Origin: Rhodanobacter sp.
GTDB lineage: Bacteria; Pseudomonadota; Gammaproteobacteria; Xanthomonadales; Rhodanobacteraceae
Length of the DNA: 64,000 nucleotides
Direction: 5' to 3'
Assembly: GCA_030148505.1 (NCBI GenBank)
Contig: JASBTI010000012.1
Coordinates: forward strand, 1 to 64,000
Position 1 is the first letter of the stretch; the number at the start of each line of letters is the position of its first letter. Below the pieces are notes generated by a model that worked only from the letters and a program-made list of their open reading frames with translations, was not told where the DNA came from and did not search any database. This document shows positions 19,143 through 30,060 of the stretch, in pieces. A program made the position numbers and the translations under genes.

Positions 19143-19862
19143 ATGCCAGCATTCAGCGAGGGGGGCGCAGTGGTCGAAAGCATGCAATTTTCCACGGACT
19201 GGTTTGGTCACAATATTCCGCATTGGGAAAGGTGGCTCGGGTCCCTGCGTGGAAAACCCGGATTGCGGGTGCTGGAAATTGGCTGTTTCGAAGGCCGTTC
19301 GACCCAGTGGCTTTGTCACAACATGCTGACGGCGCCGGACAGTTCGATCGATTGCCTCGATTTCTTTGCGGTCGATCCGGTTTACGGCAACTACCACGAA
19401 CGCTTCAGGGCGAATACCAAGCCGTGGCGGAATCAGATCAGGGAGTTCCCGGGATCGAGTTTCGATTCGCTGAAGCGCCTGAGCGGGCTTTATGACCTGG
19501 TGTATATCGACGGCTGGCATTCCGCGTTCGGGGTGCTTGCGGACGGTGTCATGACATGGCCGCTGCTCAAGGTGGGGGGCGTGATGATCTTTGACGACTA
19601 TCTGTGGGTTCCGCCGCGGCTTGGCTCTCCTCCGCGACCGGGCTTTCTCAAACGGGAATGGATTCGCCTGACCGGACGCGATTGGCGGAGCGAGGGCCTG
19701 AAAAAGCAGATCGAGAGCGTCAAGACCGAAACGGTCAAACTGGGTGTGGACGGTTTGCTGGCCACGCTGGAGGGTTACTACGACTTGCTCGGTGTCAGCA
19801 ACCAGTTGGCCGTACGCAAAACCCGCGACTTTTCCCGGGGTCAGGTCGGGCACGATACCTGA
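19143..19862 (+). CDS. Class I SAM-dependent methyltransferase
   Basis: 239 residues. SAM-binding motif I is VLEIGCFEGRSTQWL, then DCLDFF and DLVYIDGWHS, the pattern of the Methyltransf_24 family, often found in cell-surface or polysaccharide modification. The region after about residue 145 is variable. An internal ATG (MQFSTDW, about residue 14) is an alternative start. It follows rimI by 44 bases; the substrate cannot be told from sequence. Confidence 0.8.
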   Translation: MPAFSEGGAVVESMQFSTDWFGHNIPHWERWLGSLRGKPGLRVLEIGCFEGRSTQWLCHNMLTAPDSSIDCLDFFAVDPVYGNYHERFRANTKPWRNQIREFPGSSFDSLKRLSGLYDLVYIDGWHSAFGVLADGVMTWPLLKVGGVMIFDDYLWVPPRLGSPPRPGFLKREWIRLTGRDWRSEGLKKQIESVKTETVKLGVDGLLATLEGYYDLLGVSNQLAVRKTRDFSRGQVGHDT

Positions 19863-19953
19863 GCAGGCGCTACTGTTGCCGGATTGTCCATAAAGACGCG
19901 GCTGGGGCAGCGTTTTGTCGGCAGGACACTTCAGGGATGAGGCGCCTCGCGCA

Positions 19954-22920
19954 TCACAGTTTCTGCGCCTGCTCGCGCAACGCATTCAGCGTGGTGTTCC
20001 AGTCGGCGATGCGCTGGCGCTCCTGGGCAACCACTTCGGCGGGAGCATTGGCGACGAAGCTGGCATTGCCGAGCTTGCCCTCGCACTTCTTGATTTCGAT
20101 TTCGATACGCGAAATCTCCTTGCCGATGCGGGCCTTCTCGGCATCGACATCGATCAGTCCGGCGAGCGGAATCATCACCCGCAGGCTGCCGACCACAGCG
20201 GCCGCTGAGGCCGGTTCCGGCGCCCCGGTGTCGATCCACTGCGGCGCCTCGACGCGGGCGAGCACGCTGATCTGCGTGGCAAACTTGGCGCAGCGCGCGC
20301 GATCGCTGGTGTCGCCGTCGGCGAGCAGCAGCGGGATCGTCTTGGCGGGCGAGATGTTCATCTCCGAACGAATCCGGCGGATGCCGCTGAGCACCAGCTT
20401 GAACCACTCGATTTCGGCGCTGGCCGCGGGGTCGGCGGTGATCTCGTCGGCGCGAGGGTAGGAGCAGTCGAGGATGTGCTTTATGGAAGAGTCCGGCTTG
20501 CATGCCGGTGTGCTCTCGGCGCTCAGAGAGGAGTGGGCAGGCAGCTCTTGCCAGATTTCCTCGGTGATGAACGGAATCACCGGATGCATCGCGCGCAGCA
20601 CACTTTCCAGCACTACCAGCAAGGTGTGGCGGGTCGACGCCGCGGCCGCCGCATCGTCGCCGTTCAACGCCGGCTTGGACAGCTCCAGGAACCAGTCGCA
20701 AAACTCGTTCCAGACGAACTCGTACAGCGCCTGCGCCAGATGGTCGAAGCGGTAGCGGGCGAAATGCTGCTCGACTTCCACCAGGGTCTGCTTCAGGCGG
20801 GTGAGAATCCAGCGTTCGGCCTCGGTGACCGGGGCGCCGATGGGCGCCGATACCTCGCCGTCGGCAATATTCATCAGCACAAACCGCGAGGCATTCCACA
20901 GCTTGTTGCAGAACGCCTTGTAGCCTTCGGCGCGCTTGAGATCGAAGTTGATGGTACGGCTGTAGCTGGCCAGCGCGGCAAAGGTGAAGCGCAGCGCATC
21001 GGTGCCGATGGCGGGAATGCCGTCGGGGTAATCCTTGCGGATGCGCTTTTCCACTTTCGCGCGCACCTGCGGGATCAGCAGCGAGCGGGTGGATTTTTCC
21101 ACCAGCGGCTCCAGCGCAATGCCGTCGATCAGGTCCAGCGGGTCCAGCGTGTTGCCCTTGGACTTGGACATCTTTTGGCCTTCGGCGTCTCGCACGATGG
21201 CGTTGATGTAGACCTCGCGAAACGGTATCTGTCCGGTGAAGTACTTGGTCGCCATCACCATCCGCGCGACCCAGAAAAAGATGATGTCGAAGCCGGTGAC
21301 CAGCACCGCGCTGGGCAGGAAGATCTTGTCCTGCTGCCAGTTGGCGACAGTCTCGCCGTGCGCGTTCTTCACCGGCCCGTCGCCGGGCCAGCCCAGGGTG
21401 GAGAATGGCCATAGCGCCGAGGAAAACCAGGTGTCGAGCACGTCGTCGTCCTGGCGCAGGGTACCGACCGGCGAGGTGGTGGCGTGGGCGCGTGCGTCGG
21501 CCTCGTCCTCGCCGACGAAGATGTTGCCGGCCTCGTCGTACCAGGCCGGGATGCGATGCCCCCACCACAGCTGACGACTGATGCACCAGTCCTGGATGTT
21601 ATCCAGCCACTGCGTATAGGTGTTGCCCCAGTTTTCCGGCACGAAGGTGATCTCGCCCGAACGCACCGCGTCCAGCGCCGGCTGGGTGATCTTGGTGCGA
21701 CCTCCCGGCGAACCGGGAGGCTGTGCGCGGCCTTCCGGTAATTCAGTCGAGGTCAGGTCGACAAACCACTGGTCGGTGAGCATCGGTTCGATCACCGCGT
21801 CCGAGCGTTGGCTCACCGGCACCTGCAGCTTGTGCGGCTTGGTCTCGACCAGCAGGCCGGCGGCTTCCAGGTCGGCGAGCACCAGCTTGCGCGCGTCGTA
21901 GCGGTCGAGGCCGCGGTATTTTTCCGGGATGCCGATATCCTCAGCCATGTCGACGACACCCGACACCTCAAACGCCGGCGTCGGGGTTGCCGAGCGCTCC
22001 TGCGAGGGCAAATCGGGATTGCCGACCACTTTCGCGTCCAGCGTAAAAATCTTGAAGACGGCCAGCTTGTGGCGCGCGCCCATCGCATGATCGTTGAAGT
22101 CGTGGGCCGGGGTGATCTTCACCGCGCCGGTGCCGAAATCCTTGTCGACATAATCGTCGGCGATGATGGGAATCGACCGCCCGGTGATGGGGAGGGTTAC
22201 GGTCTTGCCGACGAGATGGGCGTAGCGCGCGTCCTCGGGATGCACGGCGACCGCCGCATCGCCAAGCATGGTCTCCGGTCGGGTGGTGGCGACGACGAGG
22301 CTCTCGTCGGTACCTGCGACCGGGTAGCGGATCGACCACATGTGGCCGTCGCGCTCGACATTGTTCACTTCCAGGTCGGACACGGCGGTACCCAGCACCG
22401 GGTCCCAGTTCACCAGCCGGTTGCCGCGGTAGATCAGGCCTGCGCGGTACCAGTCGATGAACACCTTGCGCACCGACGCGGACAGCCCCTCGTCCATGGT
22501 AAAGCGCTCGCGCGACCAGTCGGCGGCGTCGCCGATGCGGCGCATCTGGTGGGTGATGGTGGAGCCGGACTCCTCCTTCCACTGCCATACCCGCTCGATG
22601 AAGGCGTCGCGGCCGAGATCGTGGCGCGTCTTGCCCTCCGCAGCCAGCTGATTTTCCACGATCTTCTGCGTGGCGATGCCGGCGTGGTCGTTGCCCACCT
22701 GCCACAGCGTGTTCATGCCGCGCATCCCCTGATAGCGGATCAGCATGTCCATCACCGTCTGCTGGAACGCATGTCCCATGTGCAGCGTGCCCGTAACGTT
22801 CGGCGGCGGCAGCAGGATGCAATACGGCTCGCCCTGGCCCGATGGCTTGAACGCGCCGCTGGCCTCCCAGCGTGCATACCACTTGGACTCGATCTGGGCG
22901 GGTTCGAAACTCTTTTCCAT
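19954..22920 (-). CDS. valS: Valyl-tRNA synthetase
   Basis: 988 residues from [15 protein letters not shown]. The class I signatures HMGH (in [13 protein letters not shown]) and KMSKS (in QKMSKSKGN) are intact, with the CP1 editing domain, an anticodon domain and a C-terminal coiled coil. It is longer than E. coli ValS (951). Compared from memory with that protein it has extra in-frame segments: about 19 residues near 21691-21757 (around QPPGSPGG), about 12 near 20462-20540, and perhaps 12 near 21960-22040. The first contains a perfect eight-base DNA inverted repeat. The open frame extends upstream to 23598, but only as a shadow of dxs. Confidence 0.96.
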   Translation of the reverse strand: MEKSFEPAQIESKWYARWEASGAFKPSGQGEPYCILLPPPNVTGTLHMGHAFQQTVMDMLIRYQGMRGMNTLWQVGNDHAGIATQKIVENQLAAEGKTRHDLGRDAFIERVWQWKEESGSTITHQMRRIGDAADWSRERFTMDEGLSASVRKVFIDWYRAGLIYRGNRLVNWDPVLGTAVSDLEVNNVERDGHMWSIRYPVAGTDESLVVATTRPETMLGDAAVAVHPEDARYAHLVGKTVTLPITGRSIPIIADDYVDKDFGTGAVKITPAHDFNDHAMGARHKLAVFKIFTLDAKVVGNPDLPSQERSATPTPAFEVSGVVDMAEDIGIPEKYRGLDRYDARKLVLADLEAAGLLVETKPHKLQVPVSQRSDAVIEPMLTDQWFVDLTSTELPEGRAQPPGSPGGRTKITQPALDAVRSGEITFVPENWGNTYTQWLDNIQDWCISRQLWWGHRIPAWYDEAGNIFVGEDEADARAHATTSPVGTLRQDDDVLDTWFSSALWPFSTLGWPGDGPVKNAHGETVANWQQDKIFLPSAVLVTGFDIIFFWVARMVMATKYFTGQIPFREVYINAIVRDAEGQKMSKSKGNTLDPLDLIDGIALEPLVEKSTRSLLIPQVRAKVEKRIRKDYPDGIPAIGTDALRFTFAALASYSRTINFDLKRAEGYKAFCNKLWNASRFVLMNIADGEVSAPIGAPVTEAERWILTRLKQTLVEVEQHFARYRFDHLAQALYEFVWNEFCDWFLELSKPALNGDDAAAAASTRHTLLVVLESVLRAMHPVIPFITEEIWQELPAHSSLSAESTPACKPDSSIKHILDCSYPRADEITADPAASAEIEWFKLVLSGIRRIRSEMNISPAKTIPLLLADGDTSDRARCAKFATQISVLARVEAPQWIDTGAPEPASAAAVVGSLRVMIPLAGLIDVDAEKARIGKEISRIEIEIKKCEGKLGNASFVANAPAEVVAQERQRIADWNTTLNALREQAQKL
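21701..21720. repeat. Inverted repeat inside valS
   Basis: CCTCCCGG, a four-base loop CGAA, then CCGGGAGG: a perfect eight-base stem within the coding sequence. It encodes part of an insertion (PPGSPGG) that E. coli ValS lacks, so it looks like a small repeat element that entered the gene in frame. Confidence 0.6.
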
Positions 22921-23156
22921 CAGGGCTGGGCTCGGTGGCGCGCGGCGCGCGCTTGGGTCGTGGGAGTGAGCGGCTGATTGTACGGGGCGCGCCCCGGGCT
23001 GCCAAAACGGGGCGGCAGGAGCTTCACGCCAAATAGCATGTCGCGCTCTAGCGGGTTTTCCGAAAAGAGCAGGCGTGTTGCGGCATTGAGGTGTCGTCGA
23101 GGCGTGTGGTACCACGCTGCGGGCGCCATGGCCTGCGGATTGCCGCTTGCCCAGGG

Positions 23157-25049
23157 TCAGCCCACGCTGGCGATGTTCGCTCCGGCTAGTTGCGGAAAGC
23201 GCGCATGAATCGAGCGGCGAATGCCCGTCAGGTCGAGCTTGGCCATGCTCAGCACTTCTTCGCGGCTGCCATGCTCCAGATAGACGTCCGGCAGGCCTAG
23301 ATGCAGGATCGGCAGAGTGATGCCATGCGCCGCCAGACACTCGGCCACTGCCGAGCCGGCGCCGCCCGCGATCGCATTGTCTTCCAGAGTGACAAAGGCA
23401 TCGTGGCTGTTTGCCAATTCGACGATCAGGGTTTCGTCCAGCGGCTTCACGAAGCGCATGTTGACCAGGGTGGCGTCGATTTCGGCGGCGACCGTGGCGG
23501 CGCTTGCCAGCATCGTGCCGAAGCTGAGCAGGGCAAGACCGCGACCGCGTCGGCGCAGTTCGGCTTTGCCGATCGGCAAGGTATCGAGCGCTTCGCAAAC
23601 CACCGCACCGGGGCCGCTACCGCGCGGATAGCGGATAGCGGCTGGCCCGTTGAAGTGAAACCCGGTGCTCAGCATCATGCGGCACTCGTTCTCGTCGGCC
23701 GGCGCCATGATTACCATGTTGGGCAGGCAGCGCAGGAAGGTGAGATCGAAACTGCCCGAATGTGTGGCACCATCCGGTCCCACCACGCCGGCACGATCGA
23801 TCGCGAAGGTGACGTCAAGATTCTGCAATGCTACGTCGTGGATTGCCTGGTCGTAGGCGCGTTGCAGGAAGGTCGAGTAGATTGCCACCACCGGCTTGGC
23901 GCCCTCACAAGCCATGCCGGCGGCCAGCGTTACCGCGTGCTGCTCGGCGATCGCCACGTCAAAGTAGCGCTGCGGGTATTCCCTGGAGAACCGTACCAGG
24001 CCGGAACCTTCGCGCATCGCCGGGGTAATCGCCAGCAGGCGTTCATCGGCGGCGGCCATGTCGCACAGCCAGTTGCCGAAGATATCGGTATAGCTGAGTT
24101 TGGCCGGCGAGGCCTTTTTCAGCAGTCCGGCCTCGGGGTCGAACGGGCCGACCGCGTGGTATTCGATCTGCGCCTGTTCGGCGGGGGCATAGCCCTTGCC
24201 CTTGGTGGTGATCACATGGAGCAATTGCGGGCCAGGCAGATCCTTCACCGTGCGCAAGGCATGCAGCAGTTGCGGGATATTGTGGCCATCGATCGGTCCG
24301 GTGTAGTGGAAACCCAGCTCCTCGAACAGCGTGCTGGGCACGAACATGCCCTTGGCATGCTCTTCCCAGCGCTTGAACCAGCGACCGAAGAACGATTGTT
24401 TGGGAATCGCCCGCTTGGCCCGCTCGCGCCAGGCATTGAGCCGGTAACTGGCCATCGCGCGGGCCATCACCTTGGTCAAGGCGCCGACGTTCTCGCTGAT
24501 CGACATGCCGTTGTCGTTGAACACCACCACCATGTCCGGCTCGACGTCGCCGCCATGATTGAGCGCTTCGAACGCCATGCCGGCGGTCATCGCGCCGTCG
24601 CCGATCACCGCCACCACCTTGCGTCGGTCGCCCTGGCGTTGCGCCGCGATCGCCATGCCCAGCGCCGCCGAGATCGAGGTGGAAGAATGGCCGACACCGA
24701 AGGTGTCGTATTCGCTTTCCTCGCGACGAGGAAACGGTGCCAGACCATCCTTCTTCTTGATCGTGGTGATACGGTCGCGACGACCGGTGAGAATCTTGTG
24801 CGGGTAGCACTGGTGGCCGACATCCCATACCAGCCGGTCATGCGGCGTGTCATAGACGTGGTGCAGTGCGACAGTCAGCTCGACCACGCCCAGCCCGGCG
24901 CCGAAATTCCCGCCCGAACTTGCGACAGCTTCGATCAGGTACTGGCGCAACTCGTCCGCCACCGCCGGCAGCTGATCGTCGGGAACGCGGCGCAGGTCGG
25001 CCGGTGTCTCGATCGGCGCGAGATGGGGATAGTGGGAAAGCTCGTTCAT
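23157..25049 (-). CDS. dxs: 1-deoxy-D-xylulose-5-phosphate synthase
   Basis: 630 residues. The thiamine diphosphate site is visible ([16 protein letters not shown] with [15 protein letters not shown]), as is the pyrimidine-binding transketolase domain ([15 protein letters not shown]) and a C-terminal transketolase domain. It joins pyruvate and glyceraldehyde 3-phosphate in the first step of the MEP isoprenoid pathway. Full length. The valS start lies about 236 bases downstream, so the two may be cotranscribed or separate. Confidence 0.97.
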   Translation of the reverse strand: MNELSHYPHLAPIETPADLRRVPDDQLPAVADELRQYLIEAVASSGGNFGAGLGVVELTVALHHVYDTPHDRLVWDVGHQCYPHKILTGRRDRITTIKKKDGLAPFPRREESEYDTFGVGHSSTSISAALGMAIAAQRQGDRRKVVAVIGDGAMTAGMAFEALNHGGDVEPDMVVVFNDNGMSISENVGALTKVMARAMASYRLNAWRERAKRAIPKQSFFGRWFKRWEEHAKGMFVPSTLFEELGFHYTGPIDGHNIPQLLHALRTVKDLPGPQLLHVITTKGKGYAPAEQAQIEYHAVGPFDPEAGLLKKASPAKLSYTDIFGNWLCDMAAADERLLAITPAMREGSGLVRFSREYPQRYFDVAIAEQHAVTLAAGMACEGAKPVVAIYSTFLQRAYDQAIHDVALQNLDVTFAIDRAGVVGPDGATHSGSFDLTFLRCLPNMVIMAPADENECRMMLSTGFHFNGPAAIRYPRGSGPGAVVCEALDTLPIGKAELRRRGRGLALLSFGTMLASAATVAAEIDATLVNMRFVKPLDETLIVELANSHDAFVTLEDNAIAGGAGSAVAECLAAHGITLPILHLGLPDVYLEHGSREEVLSMAKLDLTGIRRSIHARFPQLAGANIASVG

Positions 25050-25190
25050 TTGCCTATTGTTGGCTTACCGGCGCGGTGTGGCAAGGGTGAAAGAGTGAAA
25101 AGCGCGTGGCCGTTGGCGGGCAATCGGCCTACACATACCGCTTACATACACCATTACAAGCTGTCGCCAAAATCCGCTGGAACCTCCGTC

Positions 25191-25760
25191 ATGATCAAGC
25201 TAGCGCAATCGTTCCGTCGTCTTGCCGAATCCACCGCAAGCCATTCCGGCAAGCCGATGGCGTTCCTGATCGCGGCGTCCATCGTGGTGATATGGGGGGC
25301 TACCGGGCCCTTGTTCCATTATGGGGACTCGTGGCAGCTGGTGATCAATACGGGCACCACGATCGTGACGTTTCTGATGGTATTCCTGATCCAGAACAGC
25401 CAGAACCGGCACACGGCGGCGCTGCAGATCAAACTTGACGAGTTGATCCGGGTAACCGAGGCCAGCAACGGCCTGCTGGACCTGGAGGATATGGATGAGG
25501 AGGTTCTTGAGCGGGTGCGCGAGAACTACCGCAAATTGGCGCGCCAGCGGCAGGAAAAAGCCCGCCGCGCGATACGCGGTGGCGGGACGGCGGCGACGGC
25601 CGCGGAAGCCGAGGAGGCTCGCAGGCACGTCGAGGAAATCGATCGCGAGCTGGATAAATGTCGCGCTGCGCATGATGCTGAATCTGCAGGAAAAGACGCA
25701 GCGCCGCCCTCAGTCACCCTCAGCTGTGCGCTGCCCGCCGGTCGCGGGGCAGGTGATTGA
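25191..25760 (+). CDS. Low-affinity iron permease family protein
   Basis: 189 residues. Two membrane helices (about 23-40 and 51-68) are followed by FLIQNSQNRHTAALQIKLDELIR, of which QNSQNR and LKLDELI-like residues mark the iron permease (PF04120) family. A charged coiled coil (about 100-165) ends the protein. It is about half a typical yeast Fet4 and may act in metal uptake or be a small membrane protein of other function. The 3' end overlaps the convergent HNH gene by 41 bases. Confidence 0.75.
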   Translation: MIKLAQSFRRLAESTASHSGKPMAFLIAASIVVIWGATGPLFHYGDSWQLVINTGTTIVTFLMVFLIQNSQNRHTAALQIKLDELIRVTEASNGLLDLEDMDEEVLERVRENYRKLARQRQEKARRAIRGGGTAATAAEAEEARRHVEEIDRELDKCRAAHDAESAGKDAAPPSVTLSCALPAGRGAGD

Positions 25761-26319
25761 CCAGAAACTCCATCTGGTCGGCGAGGATATTGCGATTGGA
25801 CAGGATCAGGTGTTCGACCCAGCTGGGACGGTATGGCACTGCCAACAGCGGCATGTTGGCTTGCTGCGGGGTGCGGTTGCTCTTTTTCAGGTTGCAGGCG
25901 AGGCAGGCGCTGACCACATTTTCCCATACATCTTTGCCATGCTTGGAAATCGGCAGCACATGATCGCGGGTCAACTCGCTGCGAGTGTGCTGACGGCCGC
26001 AATACAGGCATAGATGGCGGTCGCGCGCGAACAGTGCGGTGTTGGTCAGCGCCGGTGCGGGATCAATCGCGTGATCGCGGCAATGGCCGGTGCTGGCGAT
26101 GATCGGGTGCAGCTCGATCCGGCTCTGCTCACCGAGCTCCCGGTTATGTCCGCCGTGCACGGTCAGGCATGGGTCACCGAGGGTCCAGGCGACGGCTTCG
26201 CGCACGTACAGGCAAACGGCATCCTGCCAGCTGATCCAGTCGAGGATGCGGCCGGCGGCGTCCAGCGATAACACCCGGGTGGCGTTGAGGTCAGTCCGGT
26301 GTGGCACTTCCATCAGCAT
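25720..26319 (-). CDS. HNH endonuclease family protein
   Basis: 199 residues. The HNH core lies at about 97-152: C104-x2-C107, then TRDHVLPISKHG with H120, WENVVSACLACN with N134 and C139-x2-C142, so both zinc-binding cysteine pairs and the catalytic histidine are present. This free-standing family is widespread in proteobacteria and of unknown role; it is not linked to a restriction system here. It converges on the iron permease gene. Confidence 0.85.
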   Translation of the reverse strand: MLMEVPHRTDLNATRVLSLDAAGRILDWISWQDAVCLYVREAVAWTLGDPCLTVHGGHNRELGEQSRIELHPIIASTGHCRDHAIDPAPALTNTALFARDRHLCLYCGRQHTRSELTRDHVLPISKHGKDVWENVVSACLACNLKKSNRTPQQANMPLLAVPYRPSWVEHLILSNRNILADQMEFLVNHLPRDRRAAHS

Positions 26320-26568
26320 GTAGATCGTCCTTCAGCCAGGGCCGTGAGAGCGTTTCAGCGATGCGAAAAGAGTGTTCCGCGTCAGCATAGAACACTTTGA
26401 TTGCAAATCGCATGCGGATGGTCACGGCAGGGCACCTGATCGGCTGGCCAATCGGTCGCGCGCCACGCGCCTGCACTGATATAGTTGAAAATCAACACAG
26501 ACCCTACGCCGGGTTTGGTAGGGGCACCTCGGTGGCGACCCCGGCACGGCGGGGCAGAGGTAACTAAC

Positions 26569-27351
26569 GTGGCTGAAGTCATTTTTTACGAGCGTCCGGT
26601 ACCGCTCAATCGTGAGCAACACAAGGATCTTCACCTCAAGGCCGTGCCGCATGTGAAGTTCGCGATGAATGCGCATTCGGTGCCGCTGACCGGCGCCGAG
26701 TTCTCCATCGCCGCCCGGGATCTGCTGATCGTGTTCGCCGGCGTCAATGCCGAAGATTCCGGCCCGGTGGCGCTGCTTGGCTTGCGCGAGAACGAGAATC
26801 TCTATGTCGACGCCGAAGGACACTGGGCACCGAACAGCTATATACCGGCCTTCGTACGCCGTTATCCCTTTATCCTCGCCGAAAAGCCAGCGGGGCAGGA
26901 GGGCGAGGACATGACGGTGTTTCTCGACGAGCAGTATGAGGGCTTCGACCAGAGTGAAGGCGAGCGTCTTTTCAAGGAAGACGGCACCGACACCGAGATG
27001 CTGGCCAGGGCGGTGAACTTTCTTGGCGAGTTCCAGCAAAATGTGGCGCGGACCCGCTGGTTCATGCAGCAACTGAACAAACACGACCTGCTGGAGCCAC
27101 GCAATGTGCAGCTGAAGAAGGAGCCGAAGGACGGCTCCGAGGGCAAGTCGATCAACCTCAACGGTCTCTTTGTGGTCAATGAGGACAAGTTGCGGGCGCT
27201 TGATGAGAAGACGGCCTACGAGTTTGCCCGCGAAGGCATGTATGGCTGGATCTACGCCCATCTACTTTCGCTGTCCAATATCGACCGTCTGGCCCAGCGG
27301 CTGGATGAACGCGAGCAGGCTGAAGCAGCCGGCAGCGCAACCCGCAACTGA
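26569..27351 (+). CDS. SapC family protein
   Basis: 260 residues from GTG 26569, chosen because AGAGG lies eight bases upstream; an in-frame ATG at 26485 has no such site. The N terminus (FYERPVPLNREQHKDL) and the segment YIPAFVRRYPFIL are hallmarks of the SapC family (PF07277), named for a Campylobacter surface-layer protein but of unknown role in proteobacteria. In many genomes it sits with TonB-dependent receptors and halogenases; here it stands alone. Confidence 0.85.
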   Translation: MAEVIFYERPVPLNREQHKDLHLKAVPHVKFAMNAHSVPLTGAEFSIAARDLLIVFAGVNAEDSGPVALLGLRENENLYVDAEGHWAPNSYIPAFVRRYPFILAEKPAGQEGEDMTVFLDEQYEGFDQSEGERLFKEDGTDTEMLARAVNFLGEFQQNVARTRWFMQQLNKHDLLEPRNVQLKKEPKDGSEGKSINLNGLFVVNEDKLRALDEKTAYEFAREGMYGWIYAHLLSLSNIDRLAQRLDEREQAEAAGSATRN

Positions 27352-27360
27352 GATCCTCGA

Positions 27361-27396
27361 AGGTCGCAGCGGTGATGTGCGCCACCGCTGCGACCT
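27361..27396 (+). terminator. Strong hairpin after the SapC family gene
   Basis: Arms 27361-27374 and 27383-27396 (start AGGTCGCAGCGGTG) are perfect 14-base reverse complements with an eight-base loop. It begins ten bases after the stop codon. The following bases (CGCTATTTC) are only weakly T-rich, so it is a probable terminator or RNA-stabilising hairpin. Confidence 0.65.
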
Positions 27397-27616
27397 CGCT
27401 ATTTCATGACGTCGCACCGTGGATCGCCGGTGCGTACAAAAAAGTGCGGCGGCTTCTGGGGCGGCCAAAGCATGGGTCGCTTGCTATCCCCAGCCTGAAC
27501 GATTCATGGCACGCTTAAGAGACTCCTAAGCTGCGGACGCCAAGCTAATGGCCATGGATCATTCCCGGCATCTTCCCCTCGTTTCTCCGCAATCTCCGTT
27601 TCGACCACGTCATCCC

Positions 27617-28999
27617 ATGCGGCGCCATGTCGTCTGGAAGGCCGCGGCCCTGATGGCGGCATTGACCTTGTCCGGTTGTGCCACTTACTCGCCGCTGCCG
27701 CTGGGTAGCGGCAAGGGCGCGAACAGCGTGGCCAAGCTCAGCGCCTCGACCGCTGAGATGCCAACGCCCGCGCTGGCAAGCCACCGTTTCGATCCGTCCA
27801 ACGGGCTGGACGCTACTGAGGTGGCGATATTGGCGGTGGCCAATAGTCCCGAGCTGAAGGTTCGGCGTGATGCGCTGGGTATCGCGCAGGCCCAGGCGTT
27901 TGCCGCCGGACTGCTGCCCGATCCGCAACTGAGCATTACCGGTGACATCCCGCGCAGCTACAACGGCGGCCTGACCAAGGCATACAGCCTTGGACTGAGT
28001 CAGGACCTGAGCACTTTGCTGACCCGCTCCTCCCGTCAGGCCGCCGCACGCAATCAGGTGAAACAGGTCAATCTGGATCTGTTGTGGGCGGAGTGGCAGA
28101 CCGTAGCCCAGGCAAGGTTGCTGTTCGATCAGGTGCTCACCCTGCGCCAGGAGCAGACCCGACTCAAGACCGAGCGGGCCGCGCTGGGCAGGGTCGAAAA
28201 GTATGTGCGCACGGCGTTGCGTGCTGGCAATCTCACCTACGAGATGGCCAGTGCCGGGCTCAATGCGGGCGCCGATGTGCGCAAGCGCCTTGCCAGCAAT
28301 GCTCTCGCGCTGCATCAGGCGCAGGCCAGTCTGCGCAACCTGTTGGGGTTGGCGGCAACCGTTCCGCTGCAGCTGGCCGGTGCGCCATACCGGCCTCAGC
28401 CTACCCGCGCCCAGGTGCAGGAAGCTCTCGCCGATCTGCCGAAGCGGCGCCCCGATCTGCTGGCTTTGCAGGCGGGTTACCGTTCGCAGGAAGCGAAGGT
28501 GCGAGCTGCCATCCTGGCCCAGTTCCCCGCCCTCAACATCGGCTTCAACACCGCCCGCGATACCGGTGGTGTGATCACCAACGGTTTCAGCCTCGGCATC
28601 ACCTTGCCGCTATTCGATCGCAATCGCGGCAATATCGCCATCGAACGGGCAACCCGCCAGCAGCTAAGAGACATCTATCAGGCGCGCGTACTCACCACGC
28701 GCAGCGATATGCAGCGCATCGTCAGTGACCTGGCCACGCTGGATCGTCAGGCCACGGCGCTGGGCGCTCATGTGCGCGAGCTCAATGCCGCACGCGGTGC
28801 CGCCGAGCATGCATGGCATGCGCGACTGCTGGATTGGCCGACCTATCTGGCAATTCGCAGCAATGCGCTAGCCGCCGATCTCGACCTGTTGACGATACGC
28901 CAGGAGCAGGCCACGCAGTCGATCGCGCTACAGGCTCTGCTCGGCAATACCGACCTGGCGACCTCCCGCTCCTCCTCTGCCAAAGCGTCCACGCCATGA
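27617..28999 (+). CDS. Outer membrane efflux lipoprotein (TolC/OprM family)
   Basis: 460 residues from ATG 27617. This start gives a short lipoprotein signal with lipobox LSGC (Cys 21); the longer frame from 27548 would put 23 unneeded residues in front. Two OEP repeats of long helices follow. It forms the outer membrane channel of the efflux system encoded by the next two genes. Its stop overlaps the adaptor start (ATGA at 28996-28999). No clear ribosome-binding site is visible for either start. Confidence 0.85.
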   Translation: MRRHVVWKAAALMAALTLSGCATYSPLPLGSGKGANSVAKLSASTAEMPTPALASHRFDPSNGLDATEVAILAVANSPELKVRRDALGIAQAQAFAAGLLPDPQLSITGDIPRSYNGGLTKAYSLGLSQDLSTLLTRSSRQAAARNQVKQVNLDLLWAEWQTVAQARLLFDQVLTLRQEQTRLKTERAALGRVEKYVRTALRAGNLTYEMASAGLNAGADVRKRLASNALALHQAQASLRNLLGLAATVPLQLAGAPYRPQPTRAQVQEALADLPKRRPDLLALQAGYRSQEAKVRAAILAQFPALNIGFNTARDTGGVITNGFSLGITLPLFDRNRGNIAIERATRQQLRDIYQARVLTTRSDMQRIVSDLATLDRQATALGAHVRELNAARGAAEHAWHARLLDWPTYLAIRSNALAADLDLLTIRQEQATQSIALQALLGNTDLATSRSSSAKASTP

Positions 29000-30060
29000 A
29001 CCGACAACTGATTCTGCCGAGCCTTTGCGCGTTGCTGTTGACCGCCGCGCTGACGGGTTGCCACGGCGCGCCTTCCGGTAAAAATGCGGCCGCTGCACAG
29101 GCCAAGGTGCTGGTGACTACGGTCAAGCCGGTGCAGCGGACCTTTCACAACACGGTCCGCGCCTGGGGCAGTGTGGTGGGCGACCCACAGCATGCTCGCG
29201 CCGTCAGTCTCGCCCATGGGGGCCAAGTGGTGGCCTTGCGGGTCACCGCCGGACAAACCGTCAAACGCGGACAGCCACTGCTGACACTCACCCCCGATCC
29301 CGCTGCACACAACGCGTTTCTGCAGGCGCAGAACGCGCTGGCCCTCGCTCGCGGGGAACTCAAGCGGACCGAGCAACTGGCAGCCCAACGGCTGGCCACA
29401 CAGTCCCAGCTGGCCGCAGCGCGTAAAGCGCTGGCCGATGCTCAGGCGGCGCTGGCCGCCCAGCGTGCGATGGGCGGCGGTGCTGTGGAGCAGGTGGTCA
29501 GGGCCCCCGCCGACGGCGTGGTCACCGCACTCGATGTCTCGCTGGGTCAGCGGGTTGCTGCCAACGCGCCGCTGCTGAGTTTCACGCCGGCCCATGCCTT
29601 GATTGCCCAACTCGGTATTCAGCCGCAGGATGGCCCGGCTCTGCACCCAGGCATGACGGTGGCGCTGCGGCCGGTCTACGGCTCGACGGCGACATTTACC
29701 GGCACCTTGCGCGTCGTCGGCCAATCAGTCGATCCGCAGACCCGCTTGGTGCCCACACAGGTGGATCTACCCGCGCGCGCCAGTGCCCGGCTGGTGGCAG
29801 GTGCTGCGCTGGATGCGCAGATTCGCACCGATGCGTTTACCGCATGGGCGGTACCACGGGAGGCGGTGCTGCATGACGACAAGGGCTATTACCTGTTCCA
29901 GGTCGAGAACGGTCGCGCCAAGCGTATCGAGGTGACGATGCGCAATCCGCATGGCAAGACAGTGGGCGTGGAGGGCTCGCTGGATGCCAAGGCACCGGTC
30001 ATCGTGCTTGGGGTGTACGAACTGAACGATGGCGACGCGGTGAAGGAGTCCGCCAAGTGA
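28996..30060 (+). CDS. RND efflux periplasmic adaptor lipoprotein
   Basis: 354 residues with lipobox LTGC (Cys 22). It shows the biotinyl-lipoyl halves (VVALRVTAGQTVKRGQPLL and VRAPADGVVTALDV), a helical hairpin between them (about 100-150), and a beta-barrel domain. It bridges the RND pump and the outer membrane channel. Start and stop overlap both neighbours (ATGA and GTGA), so the three genes form one operon. Confidence 0.9.
   Translation: MNRQLILPSLCALLLTAALTGCHGAPSGKNAAAAQAKVLVTTVKPVQRTFHNTVRAWGSVVGDPQHARAVSLAHGGQVVALRVTAGQTVKRGQPLLTLTPDPAAHNAFLQAQNALALARGELKRTEQLAAQRLATQSQLAAARKALADAQAALAAQRAMGGGAVEQVVRAPADGVVTALDVSLGQRVAANAPLLSFTPAHALIAQLGIQPQDGPALHPGMTVALRPVYGSTATFTGTLRVVGQSVDPQTRLVPTQVDLPARASARLVAGAALDAQIRTDAFTAWAVPREAVLHDDKGYYLFQVENGRAKRIEVTMRNPHGKTVGVEGSLDAKAPVIVLGVYELNDGDAVKESAK

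Noticed and set aside
22921-23598. Upstream extension of the valS frame by 226 codons
   Set aside because: This part lies antiparallel in register with the dxs coding sequence and lacks ValS similarity; the true start is at 22920.
23301-25190. Long plus-strand open frame over dxs
   Set aside because: Shadow of dxs on the opposite strand; only the part from 25191 has a family match (iron permease).
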